A DNA stretch of 7,729 nucleotides from Burkholderiaceae bacterium (GTDB lineage Bacteria; Pseudomonadota; Gammaproteobacteria; Burkholderiales; Burkholderiaceae_C): the NCBI GenBank assembly GCA_017853735.1, contig JAFMJA010000129.1, positions 1 through 7,729 of the forward strand, read 5' to 3'. The stretch's first letter is position 1. Every line of letters begins with the position of its first letter. Both the position numbers and the translations under genes were made by a program. The notes below the pieces were generated by a model, which was not told where the DNA came from, ran no database searches, and saw nothing but the letters and a program-made list of their open reading frames with translations. This document shows positions 1 through 5,770 of the stretch, one piece after another.

Positions 1-704
1 GGCACATCTGGCAGGATGGATTGACGCTTGTCGCCAATCACCGCCACCATGCGGATCTTGCCGGCCTTGTGGTTCTCGATGAAATCAGGCACCGAACCCA
101 CGCCTGCAGCGATCTGGTTGCCCAGCATGTCACCCATCATGGGTGCGCTGCCGCGGTAGGGCGCAGCCTGCAAGTCCAGGCCATTTTTCTGGCCAATCAC
201 CTGCACCAAAAATTCTGGCACCGAGGCGGGCGCAGGCACGCCCACTGTGCCCTTGCCCTTTCCATTGTTGCGTAGCCAAGCCAAGTATTCCTGGTAATTT
301 TTGGCGGGTGTGCCTCCCGAGAGCGCCAGGCCGTTGACAAAGGTGGCAAAACCGGCCACTGGCGCAAAGTCCTGCGCCGGATTGAATCCGGGGTTCTTGA
401 GCACCAGGGGGACGATGGAAATGGTGTGGTCATGTGACAGGAACAGCACCGAGCCATCTGCAGGCGCCGCCTTGAGTGCCTGCGCGGCGAGCTGACCGCC
501 GGCGCCGGCCTTGTTTTCCACCACCACGTTGGTGCCAAGCTGATCCTTCAGCTTGTCAGCCAGCACCCGGGCGATCACATCACTACCGCCACCCGGCGGG
601 AAGCCCACCATGAGTTTGATCGTATTGGTTTGCGCTTGCGCCACAGCACAGAGCGACATTGCAGCCACAAAACCCAGTGAACGAAGGACTGATGAATTCA
701 ACAT
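1..704 (-). CDS. Bug/TctC-family tripartite tricarboxylate transporter substrate-binding protein (3' end beyond window)
   Basis: Periplasmic solute receptor of the Bug (TctC) family; such proteins bind small, usually carboxylate, ligands and hand them to a TctAB-type membrane pair, or act as orphan sensors. Reading the minus strand from ATG at 704 gives 234 complete codons with no stop before the window edge. A signal peptide is visible: short N-region with Arg8, hydrophobic core at about 10-22, and a VAQA/QT cleavage site near residue 24. The mature start IKLMVGFPPGGGSDVIAR (29-46) is the family's ligand-loop signature, followed by VVVENKAGAGG (60-70), a PADG motif (81-84), and, at the truncated end, SILPDVP (229-235), which in this family lies in the second lobe. 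An AGGAG ribosome binding site lies six bases before the ATG. About 85-90 residues should be missing at the C terminus. No transporter membrane genes adjoin it here. Family assignment is firm; the ligand is unknown. Confidence 0.93.
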   Translation of the reverse strand, partial: MLNSSVLRSLGFVAAMSLCAVAQAQTNTIKLMVGFPPGGGSDVIARVLADKLKDQLGTNVVVENKAGAGGQLAAQALKAAPADGSVLFLSHDHTISIVPLVLKNPGFNPAQDFAPVAGFATFVNGLALSGGTPAKNYQEYLAWLRNNGKGKGTVGVPAPASVPEFLVQVIGQKNGLDLQAAPYRGSAPMMGDMLGNQIAAGVGSVPDFIENHKAGKIRMVAVIGDKRQSILPDV

Positions 705-740
705 AAAAACTCCTGCTAAAAAAAACGAGTTAGGGGTTTA

Positions 741-749
741 CCCCCCCCC
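741..749. repeat. C9 homopolymer tract (G9 on the minus strand) in the upstream region of the Bug gene
   Basis: Nine consecutive C residues lie between the Bug gene starting at 704 (minus) and the small gene starting at 814 (plus), just after a GGGGTTTA stretch, so that GGGG-TTTA-CCCC can also pair as a tiny hairpin. An A8 run sits close by at 718-725, immediately upstream of the Bug ribosome binding site. Long mononucleotide runs in a promoter or leader can change length by strand slippage. Whether this one varies, or lies inside a promoter, cannot be seen from one sequence. Confidence 0.6.
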
Positions 750-768
750 TCGCTTTGGTGATTTCTCC

Positions 769-779
769 GATTGGCAATC
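769..779. promoter_or_regulatory. Small inverted repeat GATTG-G-CAATC, possible operator
   Basis: A perfect 5-base inverted repeat around one central base lies 65 bases upstream of the Bug start at 704 and 35 bases upstream of the small gene start at 814. It is placed where a regulator of either divergent gene could bind, but a repeat this short occurs by chance and no matching second copy was noticed. I saw no convincing paired -35/-10 elements here: a TTGGCA at 771-776 resembles a -35 box, but no good -10 follows at the right distance. Confidence 0.2.
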
Positions 780-813
780 AAGCCCAAAATCGTCTTCATG
801 TTTGGGAGCGCCC

Positions 814-1005
814 ATGAAAGATCCCCATCAAAGTGACTCGGCAACCGATTCTCATCGTTCAGACCAAAGCGCAAACAGAGAGCCAAGGCAAAAAAGAAAG
901 ATTTTAGGCAAAGTGCTTGAGAATTTAGACATCATCGCTCCGCTAGTTCTGGTGGTCACTCTGATCATCCTGATGTACCAGAGAGGCGTTTCAGTCATTT
1001 TTTAG
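814..1005 (+). CDS. Small hypothetical single-pass membrane protein (63 aa)
   Basis: I do not recognise this protein. The start at 814 is chosen because GGGAG lies five bases before the ATG. The open frame extends upstream to 553, but that part crosses the Bug signal peptide on the other strand and the intergenic runs, so it is unlikely to be coding. Residues 1-25 are polar, rich in Ser, Asp, His and Arg. Residues 23-33 are strongly basic (REPRQKRKILG). Residues 40-55 (IIAPLVLVVTLIILMY region) form one hydrophobic segment, followed by a short tail ending in SVIF. The positive-inside rule would put the N terminus in the cytoplasm and leave only about eight residues outside. GC content is about 44% by hand count, clearly below the neighbouring genes. 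Its stop overlaps the lrgB stop by four bases on the opposite strand. It could be a spurious frame, but the ribosome binding site and clean domain pattern favour a real gene. Confidence 0.55.
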   Translation: MKDPHQSDSATDSHRSDQSANREPRQKRKILGKVLENLDIIAPLVLVVTLIILMYQRGVSVIF

Positions 1006-1733
1006 CCTGGTATCAGCCCAATGGCCAGAGGAATCAACAAGGCGGCCAGCACTGTCTGCAAGCCCAGGGCCAGCCCAGCGTAGGCGCCCGCGTCTGCGTT
1101 GACCTGCATGGCGCGTGCCGCACCCAAGCCATGCGAGACCGTGCCTAGAGCAAAGCCGCGCGCCACCCAGCCCGCTGGTGCAGTGGAGATGCGCAAAAAA
1201 TCAAACAGGTACTTGCCCGCCAGCGCCCCGAAAATACCGGTCAGCACGGCAAACACCGCCGCCAGCGCCGGAATGCCGCCAATCTTCTCGGCCAGACCCA
1301 TGGCCACTGGTGCTGTCACCGACTTGGTGGTCAGTGACAGCACCACCTCAGCGGGCAGCATGAACAAGGTGCCCAACAACCAGGCCGAACCGGCGGCAGC
1401 CGCGCCTCCCAAAATGGCCGCGACCAACAACGGTTGCCATCTTGCACGCAACTCGATCCGGCGTTGCCATAGCGGCCATGCCAGGGCCACCACCGCCGGG
1501 CCGAGTAGAAAGTGGATGAATTGCGCGCCGGAAAAGTAGGTCGGATAAGACACGCCGGTAATCATCAGACAGGAAGCGATGGTCACCACTGTCCACAGCA
1601 CCGGGTTGGCCCAGGGCGCCTGGTGAAAATGGGTGTAGACCGCATGGGCCAGCACATAGCCGGCCAAGGTGGCAGTCAGGCCAAACAGCGGGGTGCTGGA
1701 AAGATAGACCCAGAGTTCAACAAAATTAGGCAT
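1002..1733 (-). CDS. lrgB: LrgB/CidB/YohK-family membrane protein, larger subunit of LrgAB
   Basis: A 243-residue, very hydrophobic polytopic inner-membrane protein of the LrgB family. The family was first described with murein hydrolase control in Staphylococcus; later members were shown to move small organic acids (plant PLGG1 carries glycolate/glycerate; PftAB in Bacillus and LrgAB in Streptococcus mutans are linked to pyruvate). Diagnostic stretches are HFLLGPAVVALAWPL (74-88), TTKSVTAPVAMGLAE (135-149) and GTVSHGLGAARAMQVN (197-212), all family hallmarks. Length is close to the usual 230-240. It starts four bases after the lrgA stop with no good ribosome binding site, so translation is probably coupled to lrgA. 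It is the last gene of the glcD-lrgA-lrgB operon, and I see no clear terminator after it. Family confidence is high; the transport role is inferred from context. Confidence 0.93.
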   Translation of the reverse strand: MPNFVELWVYLSSTPLFGLTATLAGYVLAHAVYTHFHQAPWANPVLWTVVTIASCLMITGVSYPTYFSGAQFIHFLLGPAVVALAWPLWQRRIELRARWQPLLVAAILGGAAAAGSAWLLGTLFMLPAEVVLSLTTKSVTAPVAMGLAEKIGGIPALAAVFAVLTGIFGALAGKYLFDFLRISTAPAGWVARGFALGTVSHGLGAARAMQVNADAGAYAGLALGLQTVLAALLIPLAIGLIPG

Positions 1734-1737
1734 AGGC

Positions 1738-2088
1738 TTACTGCGGGGGCTGGCGCGGCATCAGCGCGCGCAGCACCAAGGCGGTGACGGCCAAACCTAT
1801 CAGGGTGGAGAGCACCACCACCACGAGCATGCGTCCGCCAAATTCGCTCAACAGACTCAGGTGGGTCATGACACCCACCCCGACTGGGACAAAGAGAAGC
1901 GAGAGATGCGCCAGCAAGAATTCGGCACAGGCGGCCACCGGCGTGCGCACCCACTCCAAATTGAGCGCGAGCAGCAACAAGACCATGCCCACCACCGGCC
2001 CCGGGAACGGCAGCTGCAAGGCGTGGGCGAGCAACTCGCCCCCCGATTGCAAGACCAGCAGCCAGGCAAATCCGCGCAGGGCGTTCAT
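1738..2088 (-). CDS. lrgA: CidA/LrgA/YohJ-family holin-like membrane protein, smaller subunit of LrgAB
   Basis: A 116-residue membrane protein with about four hydrophobic segments (roughly 5-25, 29-44, 55-76 and 86-108). The family markers are LPFPGPVVGMVLLLL (26-40) and LSLLFVPVGVGVM (62-74), including the conserved FPG and FVPxGVG elements. The length is normal for CidA/LrgA. LrgA forms a complex with LrgB, encoded four bases downstream. The start at 2088 lies only 12 bases after the glcD stop and has no clear ribosome binding site, which points to one transcript and probably coupled translation from glcD. This placement behind a hydroxyacid oxidase, rather than beside a LytSR two-component system or a LysR-type cidR regulator, is the reason to favour a transport role over lysis control. 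That functional reading is inference. Confidence 0.92.
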   Translation of the reverse strand: MNALRGFAWLLVLQSGGELLAHALQLPFPGPVVGMVLLLLALNLEWVRTPVAACAEFLLAHLSLLFVPVGVGVMTHLSLLSEFGGRMLVVVVLSTLIGLAVTALVLRALMPRQPPQ

Positions 2089-2100
2089 GCGCTCAGCCGC

Positions 2101-3603
2101 TCAAAAGCGCGGCAGATCGGGATGGGAAATCTTGCCCCCACGCACCAGCATCTTGCCGTATTCGGCACAGCGGTTGTGGGTGGGGATCACCTTGCCCGGG
2201 TTGAGCAGGCCCTTGGGATCAAACGCACGCTTGACCCCCAGCATCTGCTCGTTTTCCTCGCGGCTGAACTGCACACACATGGAGTTGAGTTTTTCCACCC
2301 CCACCCCGTGCTCGCCGGTGACCGTGCCGCCCATGGCCACACTGGTCTCCAGGATGTCGGCGCCAAACAGCTCGCAGCGGTGCAGCTGGTCGGGATCATT
2401 GGCATCAAACAGGATGAGCGGGTGCAAGTTGCCATCGCCGGCATGAAACACATTGAGGCAACTCAGACCGTATTTTTTTTCCATCTCCTGGATGGCGTGC
2501 AGGATGTCGGCCAGGCGCTTGCGCGGGATGGTGGAATCCATGCACATATAGTCGGGCGCCATGCGGCCACTGGCCGGAAAGGCGTTCTTGCGACCGCTCC
2601 AGTAGCGCAAGCGTTCGGCCTCATCGCGACTGACGGTAATGGCAGTCGCGCCAGCAGCGCGCAGCACCTCGCTCATGCGGGCAATCTCTTCCTCCACCTC
2701 TTCCTGGGTGCCGTCGCTCTCGCACAGCAGGATAGCGGCCGCATTCAGGTCGTAGCCGGCATGAACAAAGTCTTCCACCGCCGCAGTCATGGGCTTGTCC
2801 ATCATCTCCAGCCCGGCCGGGATGATGCCAGCGGCAATCACTGCCGCCACCGCATCACCGGCCTGACGCACATCGTCAAAGCTGGCCATGATGCAGCGCG
2901 CCAGCCGCGGCTTGGGCACCAGCCGCACCGTGACTTCCAGGGTCACGGCCAGCATGCCCTCGGAACCAATATAGACGCTGAGCAAGTCGTAGCCCGGCAC
3001 ATCCAGTGCGTCTGATCCCAGTTCGATGGGTTCGCCCGCCACGGTGAAGCCGCGCACCTTGAGCACGTTGTGCACAGTGAGTCCGTATTTGAGGCAGTGC
3101 ACCCCCCCGGAGTTTTCCGCCACATTGCCACCGATGGTGCAGGCGATCTGGCTGGAGGGGTCGGGGGCGTAATACAGGTTGTAGGGCGCGGCCGCCTCGC
3201 TGATCGCCAGGTTGCGCACACCGGCCTGGACCACCGCGGTGCGGCTGCGCGGATCAATCTGCAAAATCTGGTTGAACTTGGCCAGGCTCAGGGTAAGGCC
3301 GTCGGCCAGGGGCATGGCACCCCCCGACAAGCCAGTGCCCGCGCCCCGCGCCACCACCGGCACTCCCAAGTCATGGCAGGTTTTCAGGATGGCTTGCACC
3401 TGGGCCTCGGTTTCGGGCAGGGCGACTGCCAGGGGGCGCTGGCGGTAAGCGGTCAGGCCATCACATTCATAGGGGGTGACATCTTCGCTGTGCCAGAGCA
3501 GCGCATGTTCGGGCAGCACTGCCTGCAGGGCCTGCACCAGCTGGGCCTGGCGCTGGGCACGCGCCAGCGCGCCAAGGCCAGAGGAGGAATCCGGGGCATT
3601 CAT
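2101..3603 (-). CDS. glcD: FAD-dependent 2-hydroxyacid oxidase, glycolate oxidase subunit GlcD-like
   Basis: Flavoprotein of the VAO/FAD_binding_4 family, 500 residues, essentially the length of E. coli GlcD (499). GlcD is the catalytic FAD subunit that oxidises glycolate to glyoxylate (also D-lactate), passing electrons through GlcF to the respiratory chain. Visible elements: FAD-binding stretch VPVVARGAGTGLSGGAMPLA (81-100), second FAD loop CTIGGNVAENSGGVHCLKYG (155-174), YIGSEGMLAVTLEVT (211-225), the C-terminal domain motif NVFHAGDGNLHPL (384-396) with histidines near the flavin, GTVTGEHGVGVEK (426-438), and the closing FDPKGLLNPGKV (461-472). The start at 3603 has only a weak ribosome binding site; a TAGAAT at 3615-3610 on the minus strand could be a -10 box giving an almost leaderless message. 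It is the first gene of glcD-lrgA-lrgB. Neither glcE nor glcF is present in the window, so a related single-subunit D-lactate or D-2-hydroxyacid dehydrogenase is the main alternative. Confidence 0.85.
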   Translation of the reverse strand: MNAPDSSSGLGALARAQRQAQLVQALQAVLPEHALLWHSEDVTPYECDGLTAYRQRPLAVALPETEAQVQAILKTCHDLGVPVVARGAGTGLSGGAMPLADGLTLSLAKFNQILQIDPRSRTAVVQAGVRNLAISEAAAPYNLYYAPDPSSQIACTIGGNVAENSGGVHCLKYGLTVHNVLKVRGFTVAGEPIELGSDALDVPGYDLLSVYIGSEGMLAVTLEVTVRLVPKPRLARCIMASFDDVRQAGDAVAAVIAAGIIPAGLEMMDKPMTAAVEDFVHAGYDLNAAAILLCESDGTQEEVEEEIARMSEVLRAAGATAITVSRDEAERLRYWSGRKNAFPASGRMAPDYMCMDSTIPRKRLADILHAIQEMEKKYGLSCLNVFHAGDGNLHPLILFDANDPDQLHRCELFGADILETSVAMGGTVTGEHGVGVEKLNSMCVQFSREENEQMLGVKRAFDPKGLLNPGKVIPTHNRCAEYGKMLVRGGKISHPDLPRF

Positions 3604-3627
3604 GGTCTCATTCTAGCCCTCGCTCCC

Positions 3628-3633
3628 TATAAT
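3628..3633 (+). promoter_or_regulatory. Perfect TATAAT -10 box, probable psd promoter
   Basis: The consensus -10 hexamer TATAAT lies 33 bases before the psd start codon, in the 62-base gap between divergent glcD and psd. The hexamer 17 bases upstream (GTCTCA, 3605-3610) matches the -35 consensus poorly, so the promoter may be weak at -35 or activator-assisted. Transcription would start near 3640, leaving a leader of about 25 bases. The same short gap must also hold the glcD promoter, so the two units could influence each other. Confidence 0.45.
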
Positions 3634-3665
3634 TCAGTCCTCTTCGTATCCGGGCGGTAGCTTCC

Positions 3666-4505
3666 GTGTTTGATCGTCTTGCCGTGCTGCCGCAGTATCT
3701 GCTGCCGAAAAAAGCCCTCACCGTCTTTGCCGGCTGGGTGGCGGGTGGGCGCTGGGGCTGGATCACCACCGCCATCATCCGCCGCTTCATCCGCCGCTAT
3801 CAGGTGAACATGGCCGAGGCCGCCGAGCCGGATGCCGCCAGCTACGCGAGTTTCAACGAGTTTTTCACCCGTGCGCTCAAAAACGAGGCCCGCCCCTTGG
3901 CCCCGGCGCGCTTTATCTGCCCGGTGGACGGGGCGATCAGCCAGTTTGGCGCCATCGCGCAGGACCAGATCTTCCAGGCCAAGGGGCATTCCTACAGCAC
4001 AAGCGCCCTGCTCGCAGGCCAGGACAACCTGGCCCAGACTTTTCAAGATGGGCACTTTGCCACGCTCTATCTGGCGCCCAAGGACTACCACCGGGTTCAT
4101 ATGCCCTGCGCGGGCAGCCTCAAGCGCATGATCCATGTGCCGGGTGAGCTGTTTTCGGTCAACCCGGTCACTGCCCGCGGGGTGCCCGGCCTGTTTGCCC
4201 GCAATGAGCGGGTGGTCTGCCTGTTTGACACCGACCATGGCCCCATGGCCCTGGTGCTGGTGGGCGCCACGATTGTGGGCAGCATGGCCACCGTCTGGCA
4301 TGGGGTGGTCAACCCGCCGCGCCCTGGAACCGTGCGTGAATGGACCTATGCGCCCGGCGAGGTGCGCCTAAGCCAGGGCGAAGAAATGGGGCGCTTTTTG
4401 CTGGGCTCCACCGTGGTGCTACTGTGGCCAAAAACCACACTGGAATTCGACCCGGATTGGGCGCCCTCACGCGCAGTCCGAGTTGGTGAGAAAATGGCAA
4501 CTTGA
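3666..4505 (+). CDS. psd: Phosphatidylserine decarboxylase proenzyme
   Basis: Converts phosphatidylserine to phosphatidylethanolamine at the inner membrane, the last step of the main bacterial phospholipid route. It is made as a proenzyme that cleaves itself to create a pyruvoyl group. The 279-residue product resembles the long E. coli type, with a shorter C-terminal tail. The autocleavage motif LGST is at 246-249, so cleavage would fall between Gly247 and Ser248, giving a large beta chain and a small alpha chain. Expected catalytic residues are present: Asp88 in CPVDGAISQFG, and His142/His145 in APKDYHRVHMPCAG (137-150). FNEFFTRALK (63-72), PGELFSVNP (159-167) and LFARNERVVCLFDTD (176-190) match the family closely. 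Start is GTG at 3666, chosen because the N-terminal amphipathic segment aligns with E. coli Psd and the first internal ATG is at residue 49; the ribosome binding site is weak. pssA is not adjacent. The aminotransferase gene follows after 21 bases, so the two may share a transcript. Confidence 0.97.
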   Translation: MFDRLAVLPQYLLPKKALTVFAGWVAGGRWGWITTAIIRRFIRRYQVNMAEAAEPDAASYASFNEFFTRALKNEARPLAPARFICPVDGAISQFGAIAQDQIFQAKGHSYSTSALLAGQDNLAQTFQDGHFATLYLAPKDYHRVHMPCAGSLKRMIHVPGELFSVNPVTARGVPGLFARNERVVCLFDTDHGPMALVLVGATIVGSMATVWHGVVNPPRPGTVREWTYAPGEVRLSQGEEMGRFLLGSTVVLLWPKTTLEFDPDWAPSRAVRVGEKMAT

Positions 4506-4526
4506 ACGAAATAAACGGAGTTTTCC

Positions 4527-5681
4527 ATGCCTGGCTTGCTTTCAAACATTGATCCCGATGGGCTGCTTGAGTTCTCGGTGGTTTATACCGACCGCGCGCT
4601 CAACCATATGTCCAAGCGCTTCCAAAACGTCATGCGGGACATCTCCAGCATCCTGAAAGAGGTGTACCACGCCAAATCCACCGCGCTGGTGCCCGGCAGC
4701 GGCACCTTTGGCATGGAGTCGGTGGCGCGCCAGTTTGCGACTGGCAAGAAGGTGATGGTGCTGCGCAATGGCTGGTTCAGCTACCGCTGGACCCAGATTT
4801 TTGACATGGGCAGCATTCCCTCCGAAAGCATTGTGATGAAGGCGCGCCGTGTCGGCACCAGCGCTCAGGCGCCCTGGATTCCCTGCCCGGTGGATGAGGT
4901 GGTGGCCGCCATCAAGGCGCAAAAGCCCGCTGTGGTGTTTGCCCCCCACGTGGAAACATCTGCCGGCATCATCCTGCCCGACGATTACATCCGCAAAGTA
5001 ACCGAGGCCGTGCATGAGGTGGGTGGCCTGTTTGTGCTGGACTGCATTGCTTCTGGGTGTATGTGGGTGGACATGGAAGCCACCGGCGTGGACGTCCTGA
5101 TCAGCGCACCGCAAAAAGGCTGGAGCGGCTCGCCCGCCTGCGCCATGGTGATGCTCAATGCGCGCGCGCGCCAGGCGATCGAGAACACCACCAGCACCAG
5201 CTTTGCCACCGATCTGAAGAAATGGCTGCAGATCATGGAAGCCTATGAAAACGGTGGTCATGCCTACCACTCCACCATGCCCACCGATGCGCTGGCCCGC
5301 CTGGACGAAGTGATGCGCGAGACCAAGGAGTACGGCTTTGAGAAAGTGCGCCAAGAGCAAATTGAACTGGGCAGCAAGGTGCGCGCCCTGCTCGAGCGGC
5401 GTGGCATTGTCAGTGTGGCCGCGGAAGGCTTCAAAGCCCCTGGTGTGGTGGTGAGCTACACCAGTGACCCGGAAATTCAAAGCAGCAAGAAGTTCCTGGC
5501 CCAGGGCCTGCAGACGGCTGCTGGTGTGCCGCTAATGTGCGATGAGCCTGCCAACTTCAGCACTTTCCGTATTGGTTTGTTTGGCCTGGAAAAACTGCAC
5601 AACGTGGACCGCAGCGTGGGCCATATGGCCGAGGCGCTGGACCGGCTTGGCTTCAAGGAGCCGGTGGCCAAAGCCGCTTGA
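4527..5681 (+). CDS. Class V PLP-dependent aminotransferase, alanine/serine-glyoxylate aminotransferase superfamily
   Basis: A 384-residue fold-type I enzyme using pyridoxal phosphate. The superfamily includes alanine-glyoxylate, serine-glyoxylate and serine-pyruvate aminotransferases. The cofactor-binding pattern is complete: phosphate loop VPGSGTFGMES (55-65), ring-stacking WFSYRW region (83-88), Asp172 in FVLDCIASG for the pyridine nitrogen, and the Schiff-base Lys197 in ISAPQKGWSGSP (192-203). Arg348 in STFRIGLFG is the expected substrate-carboxylate arginine. The N terminus is unusual: the common glycine-proline-rich opening (GPxPxP type) is replaced by DPDGLLEFSVVYTDRALNH (9-27), which forms part of the active-site mouth in the family, so the amino donor and acceptor may differ. 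ATG at 4527 has CGGAG six bases upstream. It sits 21 bases behind psd and ends just before a strong terminator. Fold and chemistry are confident; naming it alanine-glyoxylate aminotransferase would be an over-call. Confidence 0.85.
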   Translation: MPGLLSNIDPDGLLEFSVVYTDRALNHMSKRFQNVMRDISSILKEVYHAKSTALVPGSGTFGMESVARQFATGKKVMVLRNGWFSYRWTQIFDMGSIPSESIVMKARRVGTSAQAPWIPCPVDEVVAAIKAQKPAVVFAPHVETSAGIILPDDYIRKVTEAVHEVGGLFVLDCIASGCMWVDMEATGVDVLISAPQKGWSGSPACAMVMLNARARQAIENTTSTSFATDLKKWLQIMEAYENGGHAYHSTMPTDALARLDEVMRETKEYGFEKVRQEQIELGSKVRALLERRGIVSVAAEGFKAPGVVVSYTSDPEIQSSKKFLAQGLQTAAGVPLMCDEPANFSTFRIGLFGLEKLHNVDRSVGHMAEALDRLGFKEPVAKAA

Positions 5682-5688
5682 TGTGGCC

Positions 5689-5705
5689 CCCCCGCTGTGC
5701 GGGGG
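5689..5705 (+). repeat. GC-rich hairpin directly after the aminotransferase stop
   Basis: CCCCCGC-TGT-GCGGGGG forms a perfect 7-base-pair stem with a three-base loop, starting eight bases after the stop codon. An alternative pairing uses GGCCCCC with GGGGGCC around it. No T run follows, so it is not by itself a standard terminator; it may protect the 3' end of the message or help pausing ahead of the terminator at 5722. Confidence 0.5.
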
Positions 5706-5721
5706 CCTGCCTGCAAGCACC

Positions 5722-5746
5722 CGCGCCGCGTGACGGCGCGTTTTTT
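5722..5746 (+). terminator. Intrinsic (rho-independent) terminator of the psd-aminotransferase unit
   Basis: CGCGCCG (5722-5728) and CGGCGCG (5734-5740) pair perfectly as a 7-base-pair, all-GC stem with a five-base loop, followed at once by six T residues (5741-5746). It lies 41 bases after the aminotransferase stop and 24 bases before the next start codon, so it should separate the downstream dehydrogenase from the psd transcript, or at least reduce read-through. Confidence 0.85.
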
Positions 5747-5770
5747 CGTCTGATCTGACAAGGAGCAAGC

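Noticed and set aside
553..813. Upstream extension of the small plus-strand gene to an ATG at 553
   Set aside because: It would overlap the Bug signal peptide region on the other strand and translate the A8 and C9 runs; the ATG at 814 has a proper ribosome binding site and begins a sensible small membrane protein.
976..1012. Inverted repeat TACCAG...CTGGTA with a T6 run, as a terminator between the small gene and lrgB
   Set aside because: The six-base arms are 25 bases apart, and the T run lies inside the loop rather than after the stem, so it does not fit an intrinsic terminator for either strand.
1002..2088. lrgAB as a lysis/holin or toxin-like defence cassette
   Set aside because: No peptidoglycan hydrolase, LytSR-type or cidR-type regulator, or phage gene lies nearby, and tight coupling to a hydroxyacid oxidase gives a better explanation.
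1861..3015. Long plus-strand open frame (384 codons) opposite lrgA and glcD
   Set aside because: Its product is His/Gln/Gly-rich with no family motif, and it lies antisense to two genes with unmistakable family signatures. Such frames are expected opposite GC-rich coding sequence.
3627..4301. Minus-strand open frame (224 codons) opposite psd
   Set aside because: No domain seen and wholly antisense to a confident psd gene.
4542..5480. Long minus-strand open frame (312 codons) opposite the aminotransferase
   Set aside because: Low-complexity, His-rich product without motifs; the opposite strand carries a complete cofactor-binding enzyme. A compositional shadow.
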